From contig AGAU01000083.1 in NCBI GenBank assembly GCA_000224765.2, forward strand, positions 1 to 64,000: a stretch of 64,000 nt of DNA. The letters run 5' to 3'. This stretch comes from SAR324 cluster bacterium JCVI-SC AAA005 (GTDB taxonomy: Bacteria; SAR324; NAC60-12). Every line of letters starts with the position of its first letter. The stretch's first letter is position 1. Of this stretch, positions 56,504 to 64,000 are shown in pieces. Position numbers and translations under genes: made by a program. The notes under the pieces are model-generated. The model made no database searches, was not told the DNA's origin, and saw only the letters and a list, made by a program, of their open reading frames with translations.

Positions 56504-56914
56504 ATGCGAAAAATGAAAGCACTATTTCTTGGAATCGTATTGGTCCTTACGGCTAGCCAGACACCGCTTGCAGCGAAAAGCGTGAAACTTGACTCAGCAA
56601 AAATCAAGGACTGCTTTATCCTGGGATATTGTGACGTACAGATCATGGATCCCAGTGAAATCCCAAGAGGCTGGCGAGAAAGACAACTCAGCCAGCCGAT
56701 CCTACGCATTCGCATTCTGGACATAAATGGGGCCGACCAATTTGCTTGTCGAGATGTTTCAAGGCAAATCAAATGGGAATTCGCCAAGAACCAACTCCAA
56801 GGCGCCAAATCACTGCGCCTAGAAATCAATGGCAAATTCAAAGGCAACCATGCAACGAAAGTCTTCATTGACGGCGAGTCCCTCACTGACTTGATTATAC
56901 AGTTTCGCTGTTAG
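56504..56914 (+). CDS. Small secreted protein, unknown
   Basis: 136 residues with a signal peptide (MRKMKALFLGIVLVLTASQT, cleavage likely after LAA). The mature part has four Cys (CFILGYC, FACRD, and the C-terminal residue FRC), which could form two disulfides in the periplasm. No family recognised. A Met at 56513 is an alternative start. Follows the molybdopterin gene by 54 bases. Confidence 0.6.
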   Translation: MRKMKALFLGIVLVLTASQTPLAAKSVKLDSAKIKDCFILGYCDVQIMDPSEIPRGWRERQLSQPILRIRILDINGADQFACRDVSRQIKWEFAKNQLQGAKSLRLEINGKFKGNHATKVFIDGESLTDLIIQFRC

Positions 56915-57166
56915 ATAGAATACTTTCGTACATTGAAAGTAGTAATCCAGACAGTCCTACCCACCCCTGCTGAAAGTTAGCTCTCTCACAACGATTTTCC
57001 TAAAAATATCTGAGTCCAGATCAATAACACTTGTTTTCCCAAACAAGGAAATAGTGCCACAAATGTTTCATTTTGAATGTTTAATCCTTGAATATTTTCA
57101 ACAAAAATCTAGTCTGCGATAATTCAAAATTTATTATTTGTTTCAACCATTGAACAAAAACCAGCC

Positions 57167-58231
57167 ATGACCAGAAACAAGGTAAAGAAACCGTTGATCA
57201 TTCAATTGGTGGGCTGGGCGTTGATCTTAGCCCCTCTTGGATATTACGTAACTACAGCTTTCCAGTGGAGCCATTGGTCCTTGGCAGGTATGGTTGAACA
57301 GTTGATGCTTTTGCCTCACGGTCCCCTCAAGCTATCGGTAATTGTAGCTTCGCCACTGGTTGGTCTTACAGTGCTTTCCGTTAAGCAAATTGGCTGGATC
57401 AGCTTCATGCTCTATTGTGGGGCAACGATCTTCGTAAACTTCTATATCGCCTACACAACGGAGGGAGTGACCAACCTATCAGCAAGCCTATATTCGCTTA
57501 CCGGGGTACTCGCTATCTTAGTGTATGTGGTTAGAAAAGAAATCATGGCTCCCTATTTCAATCCCCAACTTCGCTGGTGGGAATCTGCAGAGCGATTTCC
57601 ATTCAAGCTGGATATTCTTTTAAAAAGTGATCGTAGGGAGGAAAAAATCAGTTCTAGAACCTTCGATATCTCTGTTTCTGGATGCTTCTTGACGACAGAT
57701 TTAGAGTATCAGTCAGGTCAGACAATTGAACTGAAGATCAATCTCCTGGATCCAGTTGATCTCAAAGCCGAAGTAGTCTGGGTTTGTCCTGGCAATGAGA
57801 ATGTGCCAAAAGGGATTGGCATCCGATTTACCAGTAACCTCAAAGAGATTGCTGCCCAGGTTGATAGGTTCAAAAAGAAGTACAGTAAGGCGGAGCGCTT
57901 CCCATTCCAGTTGGATGCTCAAATTCAGCACAAAGGCGGTACAGAGCAAATCAGCTCCAAGACCTTTGATATCTCTGTCTCTGGATGTTTCCTGATCACA
58001 GACCATTCCTACGAAACAGGACAGCAACTGGAGTTAAATCTTAAACTTCTTGAACCGATCAATCTCACGGCTCAAGTCGTTTGGGTCTCAACCGGGGACA
58101 CAAAAATTCCACAAGGAATTGGTGTCAAGTTCACAAGTCACCTGGATGAAGTCAGCATGATGGTCAAAAGATTCAGAAAAAATTACGGATCTCCGGTTCG
58201 AGAGAAAAAAATTGCTGCTTACCCGGCATAA
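57167..58231 (+). CDS. Membrane protein with tandem PilZ-like domains
   Basis: 354 residues. Four or so hydrophobic helices in residues 10-125, then two closely similar PilZ-like domains, about 140-232 and 241-340. Each begins AERFPF(K/Q)LD and contains the block TFDISVSGCFL (D-x-S-x-x-G kept). Neither has the paired RxxxR arginines of a canonical cyclic-di-GMP site ahead of the first strand, only one Arg in AERF, so ligand binding is doubtful. The repeats are also similar at the DNA level, indicating recent internal duplication. A membrane-tethered signalling or adaptor role is inferred. Confidence 0.82.
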   Translation: MTRNKVKKPLIIQLVGWALILAPLGYYVTTAFQWSHWSLAGMVEQLMLLPHGPLKLSVIVASPLVGLTVLSVKQIGWISFMLYCGATIFVNFYIAYTTEGVTNLSASLYSLTGVLAILVYVVRKEIMAPYFNPQLRWWESAERFPFKLDILLKSDRREEKISSRTFDISVSGCFLTTDLEYQSGQTIELKINLLDPVDLKAEVVWVCPGNENVPKGIGIRFTSNLKEIAAQVDRFKKKYSKAERFPFQLDAQIQHKGGTEQISSKTFDISVSGCFLITDHSYETGQQLELNLKLLEPINLTAQVVWVSTGDTKIPQGIGVKFTSHLDEVSMMVKRFRKNYGSPVREKKIAAYPA

Positions 58232-58276
58232 ACCCACATTTTTCCACATTCGAGCATCCACTTTTACTCTCAAACC

Positions 58277-59092
58277 TCATAGATAATCATCAATTCCATT
58301 CATAGAAACTGGAATCACCTGCCAAGGTGGTCGGGTTGGTTGAATGGAATGTGTCCGAAGTTGATCATTCACTTCCGCACGTAAGGTCTTATCAGCCTGC
58401 ATAGTAGCGATGAACTGCTCCCCTGAGTAAGCTTTCTCAAGCTTGGCGATTTGGCAGACGCGCTGAGCTGCTTGTCTTTGGCTGATCGCCCTGAATCTTC
58501 GCAACTGAGCGTGAATTGCTGCCAGGCTGGCAGGCTGGCAGCTCTCCCAATCCAATACCCCAGCGCGGGCAGCGTACCCAAAGACAGGGCCAGCAGGCAC
58601 CTCAAATTGGTGTTCCACACCCTGAATTTCCACATAGTCGTAGGCAACTCCAATACCCTCGGTTTTATGCATTAGGGGAAGTTGTTCCTGATTTAGCCAA
58701 ACCACTTTCAGTTCCGTAACAGTTCCCAATGAAGGGAAAGCGGTACAGGGAATAGCTCCGTAGTAACTGACCAAGGCCGTATGCACAACGTCACAGTCGT
58801 GCAACAGAGCAGGAGTGACAGGTACAATTGCTTCCGAACCAAACTTCCGTAGAAGCTGATAGGGAGCGCGGTTTGAGCCAACTGCCAGCACTGGCGTTCT
58901 TCCAGCAAGCAGGGGCTTAGCCTTAACTGGGTTGCCTTCCTTCAGCGCACGTTGATCCAACAAAAACAACTGTCCCCGAACTAACACATACCCGCCCGCA
59001 GGAGCCATGTAGGGATAAAGGCTCGCGCGGTCGTGCTCGCTAATTTCCTCAAGATATGTTCGTAAGCCAGCTGGCTCGTGATCATTCTTCAA
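58277..59092 (-). CDS. Gamma-glutamylcyclotransferase-like protein, uncertain
   Basis: 271 residues, soluble. VLAVGSNRAPYQLLRKFG (about 70-87) resembles the 'YGSN' substrate loop of the gamma-glutamylcyclotransferase-like fold; CDVVHTALVSYYGAIPCTAF, then LPLMHKTEGIGVAYDYVEI (a possible catalytic Glu), fit the same fold. The C-terminal 100 residues are helical and not part of the usual domain. Function unknown. Convergent with the tandem PilZ gene, 45 bases apart. Confidence 0.5.
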   Translation of the reverse strand: MKNDHEPAGLRTYLEEISEHDRASLYPYMAPAGGYVLVRGQLFLLDQRALKEGNPVKAKPLLAGRTPVLAVGSNRAPYQLLRKFGSEAIVPVTPALLHDCDVVHTALVSYYGAIPCTAFPSLGTVTELKVVWLNQEQLPLMHKTEGIGVAYDYVEIQGVEHQFEVPAGPVFGYAARAGVLDWESCQPASLAAIHAQLRRFRAISQRQAAQRVCQIAKLEKAYSGEQFIATMQADKTLRAEVNDQLRTHSIQPTRPPWQVIPVSMNGIDDYL

Positions 59093-59189
59093 AATAGCTC
59101 CATAGGAGGGGGTTAGCCACTCGAGATGATGTGATTCTCAATCAAAAATTCGTCATACCTCGTGTTCAGCAAAAAATTTACTCCGAAGT

Positions 59190-59414
59190 ATGGAAGTTAT
59201 TTTGGTCAGATACTTTGGTGCATTGAACCCGATAAGAGTTTTCAAACAATATTTACGGATTGACCCGGGAGAACGTATCAATGAAATTGCCAGCAAATTT
59301 TTGAATCATGGAACTCAGCATGTCTGGATGTGGATTGCAGATGAGTGGTTCAACAGTTGGATTTGTAATTTATTTGAGGGATTAAAAAGATATTTACTTA
59401 AAAAATTAACATGA
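59190..59414 (+). CDS. Small protein, unknown, coupled to a membrane peptide
   Basis: 74 residues: MEVILVRYFGALNPIRVFKQ at the start, a basic C-terminus (RYLLKKLT), and WMWIADEWFNSWICNLFEGL, a Trp-rich amphipathic stretch. No family recognised. Its stop overlaps the next ATG as ATGA, which argues that both frames are real. Confidence 0.5.
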   Translation: MEVILVRYFGALNPIRVFKQYLRIDPGERINEIASKFLNHGTQHVWMWIADEWFNSWICNLFEGLKRYLLKKLT

Positions 59415-59575
59415 ATTCAAAGTACAAAATTCTAATATACTTTTTGTTTGCAATTATTGTTTTGCTGTTCTTTGGAGGTGCAACAATTGATCTTAACACG
59501 TTACTAATCACAGGCTCAGTAGCAGCTTTAGGAATCCTTATTGTGTTACCAACAAAAGAAGATATTGAAGAGTAA
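59411..59575 (+). CDS. Small two-helix membrane protein
   Basis: 54 residues: KILIYFLFAIIVLLFFGG and LLITGSVAALGILIVLP form two hydrophobic helices with an acidic C-terminal tail (TKEDIEE). ATGA overlap with the preceding small gene. No family recognised; such hairpin proteins are often small regulators of larger membrane complexes, but nothing here tells which. Confidence 0.5.
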   Translation: MNSKYKILIYFLFAIIVLLFFGGATIDLNTLLITGSVAALGILIVLPTKEDIEE

Positions 59576-59703
59576 GAGTGGAGAGTTTTACTTAATTTTA
59601 TATGAGACAAAGTTTTGGTTTTCTTACCCATGATCTAGTTACTTGTAGCCTACAAGGGAAATAGTTAGATTTAAAAGTATATAAAAATTTAAACCTTACC
59701 TGC

Positions 59704-60576
59704 TCAACTGTGGTACGTTTGGCGTACAGGATTATCTTGAAAATAATTCTTATTTTCACGAGCAACCGCCCGTTTCCATTCTAAAACTTCTTCAACACCC
59801 ATTGATTGATTTGGAGCAGACTCCATGATGAATGAACAGTTTTCTGTTTCAACACCAGCAACTAGCATTGCAGATTCTTTCTCAGTGATTCGAATTTCAC
59901 GTTGTAGGTCAGTGGTGCAATATCGAATGGCAAATCCAACTCTTGGATAATCAGTCTGATTTGGGCCACTAGCATGAATAGATCGAAAGCTGTGCAGGCT
60001 CATCTCACCAGATTGCAATTTGAGATCAACTGCTTCATGTGTGAAATCAGCGATTTTTTCATCAACAACGATTTGCTGTCCTCGACTTAACATATTTTCA
60101 TCTGATGGTCTAGGTTCATGTGCAAATTGACCCCACTTGTGTGATCTAGGCACAACGCGCAAGCATCCTGACTTTGGCATCGATGGTGTCAATGCCAACC
60201 ATACTGTGAGTGCTTTTTCTGGCTCAGTCATACCTGCGTAAGTAGAATCCTGATGCCAACTGTAAAAACCTTGCGAATGAGCCTGCTTAATACACCAGTC
60301 TGAAGACCAAACAAGGATATTTTCAGATCCCAGTGCGCTACAGACCACACGTAAAATTTTAGCATTCCTTACCAACTTGTCTAAGATGGGTAGGAGCAGG
60401 TGTGTTTTGAAACGCCCGGGACCATTTAGTTCTAGTGATACACCCACCTCTTCCCAAATTTCTTGCGCTTCATCTTGAGAAAGAATGGGAATGGCATCTA
60501 AATATCCCCTTTCCAAAAAATTCTCTGCGACTGTGTCAGACGATATGATAGGTTTGATTCTCATTTGGATAAACAC
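59704..60576 (-). CDS. Phytanoyl-CoA dioxygenase (PhyH) family enzyme, second
   Basis: 290-residue Fe(II)/2-oxoglutarate oxygenase. Metal ligands HxD in SWHQDSTYAGM (His 108, Asp 110) and distal His in SIHASGPNQT (near 201), with the 2-oxoglutarate Arg in YPRVGFAIRY (212). CLRVVPRSHKWGQFAHE is typical of the family. A downstream in-frame Met at 60564 is an alternative start. Next to a double-SnoaL gene on the same strand (136 bases upstream), repeating the pairing at 23-25 kb. Confidence 0.9.
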   Translation of the reverse strand: MFIQMRIKPIISSDTVAENFLERGYLDAIPILSQDEAQEIWEEVGVSLELNGPGRFKTHLLLPILDKLVRNAKILRVVCSALGSENILVWSSDWCIKQAHSQGFYSWHQDSTYAGMTEPEKALTVWLALTPSMPKSGCLRVVPRSHKWGQFAHEPRPSDENMLSRGQQIVVDEKIADFTHEAVDLKLQSGEMSLHSFRSIHASGPNQTDYPRVGFAIRYCTTDLQREIRITEKESAMLVAGVETENCSFIMESAPNQSMGVEEVLEWKRAVARENKNYFQDNPVRQTYHS

Positions 60577-60712
60577 AGGCTGCGGTTAAACCAAGATATG
60601 ATGAAGATGGAAACTTGCTGATCAACCTTACTACTGAAGCAATTTTAAGATGGCTGTGGTAGCCAAAGATGTAGGGCCAGCTAAAATTTCAAATTAGTTG
60701 AAGATACAACAA

Positions 60713-61738
60713 TCACAAATGGGAAAATTTGTCAGGTGCAATAATCTGTTCTGTTCTCTTTAAGATATCAATGCCTTGTTGCTTGAGCCACCAGGGCAAA
60801 TCAATTAGGACCCAGTTTTCAGCTAGCTTGTCTCCTTCTCTGCGATAAATATCAACAACTCTCATATCTGCTGCTCGATCACTCGCTGGGAGCCCCAAGA
60901 ATCCTCCTACCGCTGTATTCGTCAAATTAGGCCATCCAAAAAAACCAGCATAGTTTCCTTCTGCAAACCTGCAAAAATGGCCATTGAAGCACTTACCTTG
61001 CAGTCCGGTTCGAAACGGGTATTGATGCTGTTCCTGGTAGCGTGGAATCGTGTAGGTAGCTCCAATTCCAGCGGGACCGTACCATGTCATGTCTTCGTGC
61101 CAGGTTCTAGCAAGGTACTCTGGTGGAGGCAGATCATCCCCAGAAATATTTAGTGCAGAAAGATCTGCCAACATTCGGTTGACCAAATCAAGGGTCTTTT
61201 TGGATTCTCCAGCATCTTGATCTTCGAACAGCAGCCCACTATGAGTGCGTGGTCCTGGGTACACAAAAGAAGCACCGGTTTGCAATGGGAGTGGTGAAAT
61301 TCCTAACTGGTGCATCACCCCGATCAGGTCACAAAAGAAAGCCCCTTGCACCAGCTGTCTTTCCTGAACACAAAAAAAATCGGCATAACGTAAAAAAACT
61401 AGCTTTCGTGAAGCTTTCATCCCTAGCCAGTCTTTATCCAGTAACCCCATCAGATGCCCCATACTAATCACCCAGTCGGTGTCATCAATCTCACTAGTTC
61501 CTGCCAAAAAAATATCCTGACGACGTTGCACACTCGTCCATGAATTGAGAAAGGGAACCCAGAAGGCTTCTGCTACCGCTTCAGGCCCATCCCGTTCATT
61601 GAAAGGGTAGACACCATACCAGTGAAAATCAGGGGCCAGATGAGAGCTCAAGATCGATTTTACTGATTTTAAATTTGCCTGTTCAAGAGCAGTGTAGAAA
61701 TTGAGAACACAGCGCTTTGAATGAGCATAGGATTTCAT
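60713..61738 (-). CDS. Tandem SnoaL-like (ester cyclase) domain protein, second
   Basis: About 341 residues from the ATG at 61738; an in-frame Met at 61798 adds 20 without family support. Two NTF2/SnoaL-like units: residues 1-150 (SHLAPDFHWYGVYPFNERDG, then GPEAVAEAFW) and 200-330 (WHEDMTWYGPAGIGATYTI, FCRFAEGNYAGFFGWP). The 'D..W.GP.GIG' turn and the 'V.D.YRREG.KLAENW...D' ending are typical of SnoaL-like ester cyclases. Doubled like the protein at 24020-25168. Divergent from the sulfotransferase gene. Confidence 0.8.
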   Translation of the reverse strand: MKSYAHSKRCVLNFYTALEQANLKSVKSILSSHLAPDFHWYGVYPFNERDGPEAVAEAFWVPFLNSWTSVQRRQDIFLAGTSEIDDTDWVISMGHLMGLLDKDWLGMKASRKLVFLRYADFFCVQERQLVQGAFFCDLIGVMHQLGISPLPLQTGASFVYPGPRTHSGLLFEDQDAGESKKTLDLVNRMLADLSALNISGDDLPPPEYLARTWHEDMTWYGPAGIGATYTIPRYQEQHQYPFRTGLQGKCFNGHFCRFAEGNYAGFFGWPNLTNTAVGGFLGLPASDRAADMRVVDIYRREGDKLAENWVLIDLPWWLKQQGIDILKRTEQIIAPDKFSHL

Positions 61739-61861
61739 GTTTGTTATTCTGCAAAAGGATTGGAAACCCAAGTGATAGCTATTGATTGACACATTCATCT
61801 GAGGAATTTAAAGCCAATACAGTTGTCAACATTGATCTGGAAAAAATGGAAACCAAGATGC

Positions 61862-62923
61862 ATGGACTACCATCAACTACCTAAAACATTCGATATTCAA
61901 ACCATCTCAAACCACTGGTCAAAAATTATGGGTTCAGACAATCTGGGAAACCTCAGTCTGAATTATCAATCCATAATGTATGAAGGAGTTGTTTATCCGC
62001 CGTTTATCAAGCCAGAAGCTCTAGCTCAACTGAGAAAGCAGCACACCCTGCGATCTAACGATATTGTCATTGCAGCCTACCCAAAATGCGGAACCACTTG
62101 GATGCAACAGATCGTGCTCACTTTGCTGGCGGATGGGGATGGTTCAAAGGTGCGCCGACCAATGGACATGTCTCCTTGGCTAGAAGCATGGGTTTCTAGC
62201 CAAGGATTAGCAGCTTTTGAAGAGTGGCATCCTGAAAAGACCGGTTGGAACGGTCTTGAGAATTCCGGTGACCTAAACCCAAGCTGGTGTCCATCCAGAC
62301 GAGTACTGAAAACCCACGCGCCTTCTCAACTGGCTCCTTGGGTTGGTGGAGCCGAGCATAATGGGATGAATGGCGCGCGGATCATTGTTGTTACACGCAA
62401 CCCAAAAGATGTGGCTGTCAGCCACTACTACCATACTACCGACTTGCCTCACATCTTCCAGTATAACGGCAGCTGGGATCATTTTCTGACAAACCTTTGG
62501 ATTCCAGGCAAAGTAGAGTCTGGTTCCTTCTGGGAGTGGCACCAGTCCTGGTGGAACATCTATCAATCAGCTTCTGTTAATCTGTTATGGGTGAGCTACG
62601 AAGATCTCCTCCAGAAACCGAAAGAGCTATTTCGAAAAATTGCTGAATTTATTCAATTCAAGCCTACTTTGAAAGCTATGGAGGGAGTTTTGGAAGCTAG
62701 TAAATTTGAATCAATGAAGCAGACTGCTGCTGAGGAAGATGCCAAGATGGTTGCAATTGGTAAGGCAGATCAGGTGAAAACAAATCACATCCGTCACGGG
62801 AAAAGTGGAGGTTGGTTGAAAGTTTTCACTAAAGATCAAAATGAACTGATGAATCGTTATCACATGAGTGAATGCGCAAGACTTTCTCTGCCTCCAAAAC
62901 TTTTTCCTCAAATGAGGTTGTAG
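61862..62923 (+). CDS. PAPS-dependent sulfotransferase
   Basis: Cytosolic-type sulfotransferase (SULT1 fold), about 353 residues from ATG 61862; a TTG at 61823 would add 13. It transfers sulfate from PAPS to a hydroxyl or amine. The 5'-phosphosulfate loop is AAYPKCGTTWMQQI, the 3'-phosphate segment RNPKDVAVSHYYH, and the late loop HGKSGGWLKVF; His in KTHAPSQL is the likely catalytic base. Divergent from the double-SnoaL gene with about 120 bases between, and near PhyH, so a sulfated secondary product or lipid is a reasonable guess. Confidence 0.9.
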   Translation: MDYHQLPKTFDIQTISNHWSKIMGSDNLGNLSLNYQSIMYEGVVYPPFIKPEALAQLRKQHTLRSNDIVIAAYPKCGTTWMQQIVLTLLADGDGSKVRRPMDMSPWLEAWVSSQGLAAFEEWHPEKTGWNGLENSGDLNPSWCPSRRVLKTHAPSQLAPWVGGAEHNGMNGARIIVVTRNPKDVAVSHYYHTTDLPHIFQYNGSWDHFLTNLWIPGKVESGSFWEWHQSWWNIYQSASVNLLWVSYEDLLQKPKELFRKIAEFIQFKPTLKAMEGVLEASKFESMKQTAAEEDAKMVAIGKADQVKTNHIRHGKSGGWLKVFTKDQNELMNRYHMSECARLSLPPKLFPQMRL

Positions 62924-62964
62924 AGTAAAGTCTTTTCCTTACACCGAAATCTAACTCAAACTAC

Positions 62965-63201
62965 TTAAAGGACTTCACACCCTAGCATTTTTGGATCCTC
63001 AAAGATAGTCCCAACTAAGAAGGCTTCTTCCAAGTTAGCTTCGTTCAGAATCGCTTCACTGAAGTCTGTTCTCGTCAAGTTAGCATCCCGCAAGTTCGCT
63101 CCGATCAAATTCGCCTCATTTAGGAGGGCACCTGTTAAATTGGCACCGCACAGATTGGCTTCATGATAAATCCAATCGGCGCAGAGTTCACCGCCCATCA
63201 T
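62965..63201 (-). CDS. Pentapeptide-repeat protein, downstream part
   Basis: 78 residues of A(N/D)LxX repeats: [50 protein letters not shown]. It begins [10 protein letters not shown] two bases after the TAA of the next pentapeptide frame and in the same frame, so it may be the second half of one broken gene or a coupled second gene. Forms a right-handed beta-helix; function unknown. Confidence 0.55.
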   Translation of the reverse strand: MMGGELCADWIYHEANLCGANLTGALLNEANLIGANLRDANLTRTDFSEAILNEANLEEAFLVGTIFEDPKMLGCEVL

Positions 63202-63204
63202 GTA

Positions 63205-63453
63205 TTAATGACGGAAGATGCCGACCCACAAATTTACCTCTGACAAGTTTGCCCCACTCAGATTGGCATTGCACAAATTGGCTCCTCTGAGGTTGGCATT
63301 TCTGAGATCTACGCCACTTAGGTTCGCCCCACTCAGATTGGCGGCCAACAAATTCACACTCCGCAAATCTATTCCTCGCAAAACTGCATCCTGCAAGTTT
63401 CCCATGGTACGACTGCCAGTCACCTTAAGTTTTTTCAAGTCATCTGGATTCAT
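63205..63453 (-). CDS. Pentapeptide-repeat protein, upstream part
   Basis: 82 residues: a short charged start (MNPDDLKKLKVTGSRTMGNL) then repeats NLLAANLSGANLSGVDL, RNANLRGANLCNANL, SGANLSEVNL, ending WVGIFRH at TAA 63205-63207. It is in frame with the following repeat protein; without that stop the two would be one protein of about 162 residues. Function unknown. Confidence 0.55.
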   Translation of the reverse strand: MNPDDLKKLKVTGSRTMGNLQDAVLRGIDLRSVNLLAANLSGANLSGVDLRNANLRGANLCNANLSGANLSEVNLWVGIFRH

Positions 63454-63696
63454 TCCTGCCTCTGAAAGCTGATTAGTAAGTCATGGCTCAGATAACACTG
63501 GATTCTACAGCAATTTTTCAAACCGACGATTGTGTTGCGTGCTTTCAATATAGGCTATCAGAAGGAAAAATCAGAGGAGATACAGGGGAGCAGACTGAAG
63601 GAAAATGTCTCAAAAGTGAAGTATTGACTAAGGAGAGACTCTGGTGTGTTGGGTCTCTAACAGTCTATGTCTTTTTGGAAATCTTTGGCCATCTGC

Positions 63697-64000
63697 TTAT
63701 TCCTTGTAGAAGCCAATCGCATCTTCACCAAGCTGTATACCTAAGCCATTGAGAGTTCGGTTGGAGTAACAAAAGTAGGCACAAACTTGGTTAACTTCCA
63801 GAATTTCTCCATCAGAAGCTCCCGCTTCACGTGCATCCAGTAGATCTTGCTCACTTACTTTTCCAGGTGAGAGAGTCAACTTGCCGGTGTAGTAGATCAA
63901 CGCTAGTTCCTTACCGGAGAAAGCTTTCTCCGGTGCCTGATCACGGAGTGCTTCTTCAATCGCCTTGGAACGCTGAGGATCTTCCAACAGGCGCTGCATG
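63697..64000 (-). CDS. AhpD/carboxymuconolactone-decarboxylase-like protein, 5' partial
   Basis: C-terminal region of a peroxidase-related AhpD-like protein: ALIYYTGKLTLSPGKVSEQD, LLDAREAGASDGEILEVN and VCAYFCYSNRTLNGLGIQLG match the family's 'A..YA.KLT..P..V...D...LR.AG.SD.EI.......YF...NR...GLG'. The catalytic Cys pair normally lies before this point, so the start is beyond the window edge and the Met at 63999 is probably internal. Confidence 0.75.
   Translation of the reverse strand, partial: MQRLLEDPQRSKAIEEALRDQAPEKAFSGKELALIYYTGKLTLSPGKVSEQDLLDAREAGASDGEILEVNQVCAYFCYSNRTLNGLGIQLGEDAIGFYKE

Noticed and set aside
63483..63752. 89-codon plus-strand frame
   Set aside because: Overlaps the AhpD-like gene on the other strand, with no family similarity and unconvincing composition.
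1..64000. tRNA, rRNA, CRISPR array, riboswitch or prophage
   Set aside because: None seen; no cobalamin riboswitch could be assessed because the start of the cobalamin operon is outside the window.

Overview
The window is a chromosomal segment of a free-living, probably marine, flagellated bacterium. A cobalamin pathway with cobaltochelatase, an elongation factor G of the spirochaete/planctomycete/deltaproteobacterial (spdEFG1, mitochondrial-EFG1-like) type, and many phytanoyl-CoA dioxygenase, CoxL-like, SnoaL-like and sulfotransferase genes would fit an uncultivated SAR324 or deltaproteobacterial-like lineage. That placement is inference; no rRNA gene is present. The density is that of an ordinary bacterial chromosome. 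I saw no tRNA, rRNA, CRISPR array, prophage or intact transposon.

Layout. 1-10.5 kb: a tight plus-strand cobalamin operon (cobB partial, cbiE, cobN, a fused ChlI/ChlD-type ATPase, a broken cobD/cobC-like decarboxylase, cobQ, cbiB), joined mostly by ATGA overlaps. 10.5-15.1 kb: two small unknown genes, fusA and an SHMT-like gene. 15.3-16.9 kb: a lone flagellin gene (minus) with a near-consensus sigma-28 promoter. 17.3-22.6 kb: a DUF2079 membrane protein, a glycosyltransferase-like protein, a fatty-acid desaturase and a photolyase/cryptochrome, followed by an IS1-family transposase fossil. 23.2-31.3 kb: a PhyH / double SnoaL / sterol-desaturase-like operon, an orphan form-II CoxL-like subunit, a beta-lactamase-fold hydrolase and a BKACE enzyme. 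31.3-42 kb: an eroded zone with broken GNAT, Opp/Dpp ATPase, FAD oxidase and cysteine synthase genes among intact PilZ, YceI, LysR and DapA-family genes. 42-51.8 kb: a heterodimeric ABC exporter with one degenerate ATP site, a TtuC-like dehydrogenase, malonyl-CoA synthetase, a zinc alcohol dehydrogenase and an enolase-superfamily dehydratase. 51.8-64 kb: tandem tiny cysteine-patterned lipoprotein-like genes, an M48 lipoprotein protease, a second CoxL-like gene, a membrane protein with duplicated PilZ domains, a second PhyH / double SnoaL pair next to a sulfotransferase, pentapeptide-repeat genes and a partial AhpD-like gene.

How the genes work together. The first 10 kb carries out part of corrin-ring methylation, amidation, cobalt insertion and side-chain attachment, but the enzyme expected to make aminopropanol phosphate is broken here. 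The rest is a patchwork of catabolic and lipid- or secondary-metabolite-modifying genes. The most unusual signals are a probable new family of tiny exported C-x3-C ... E-C proteins (three copies), the repeated PhyH + double-SnoaL pairing, and a run of genes broken by single stops or frameshifts.
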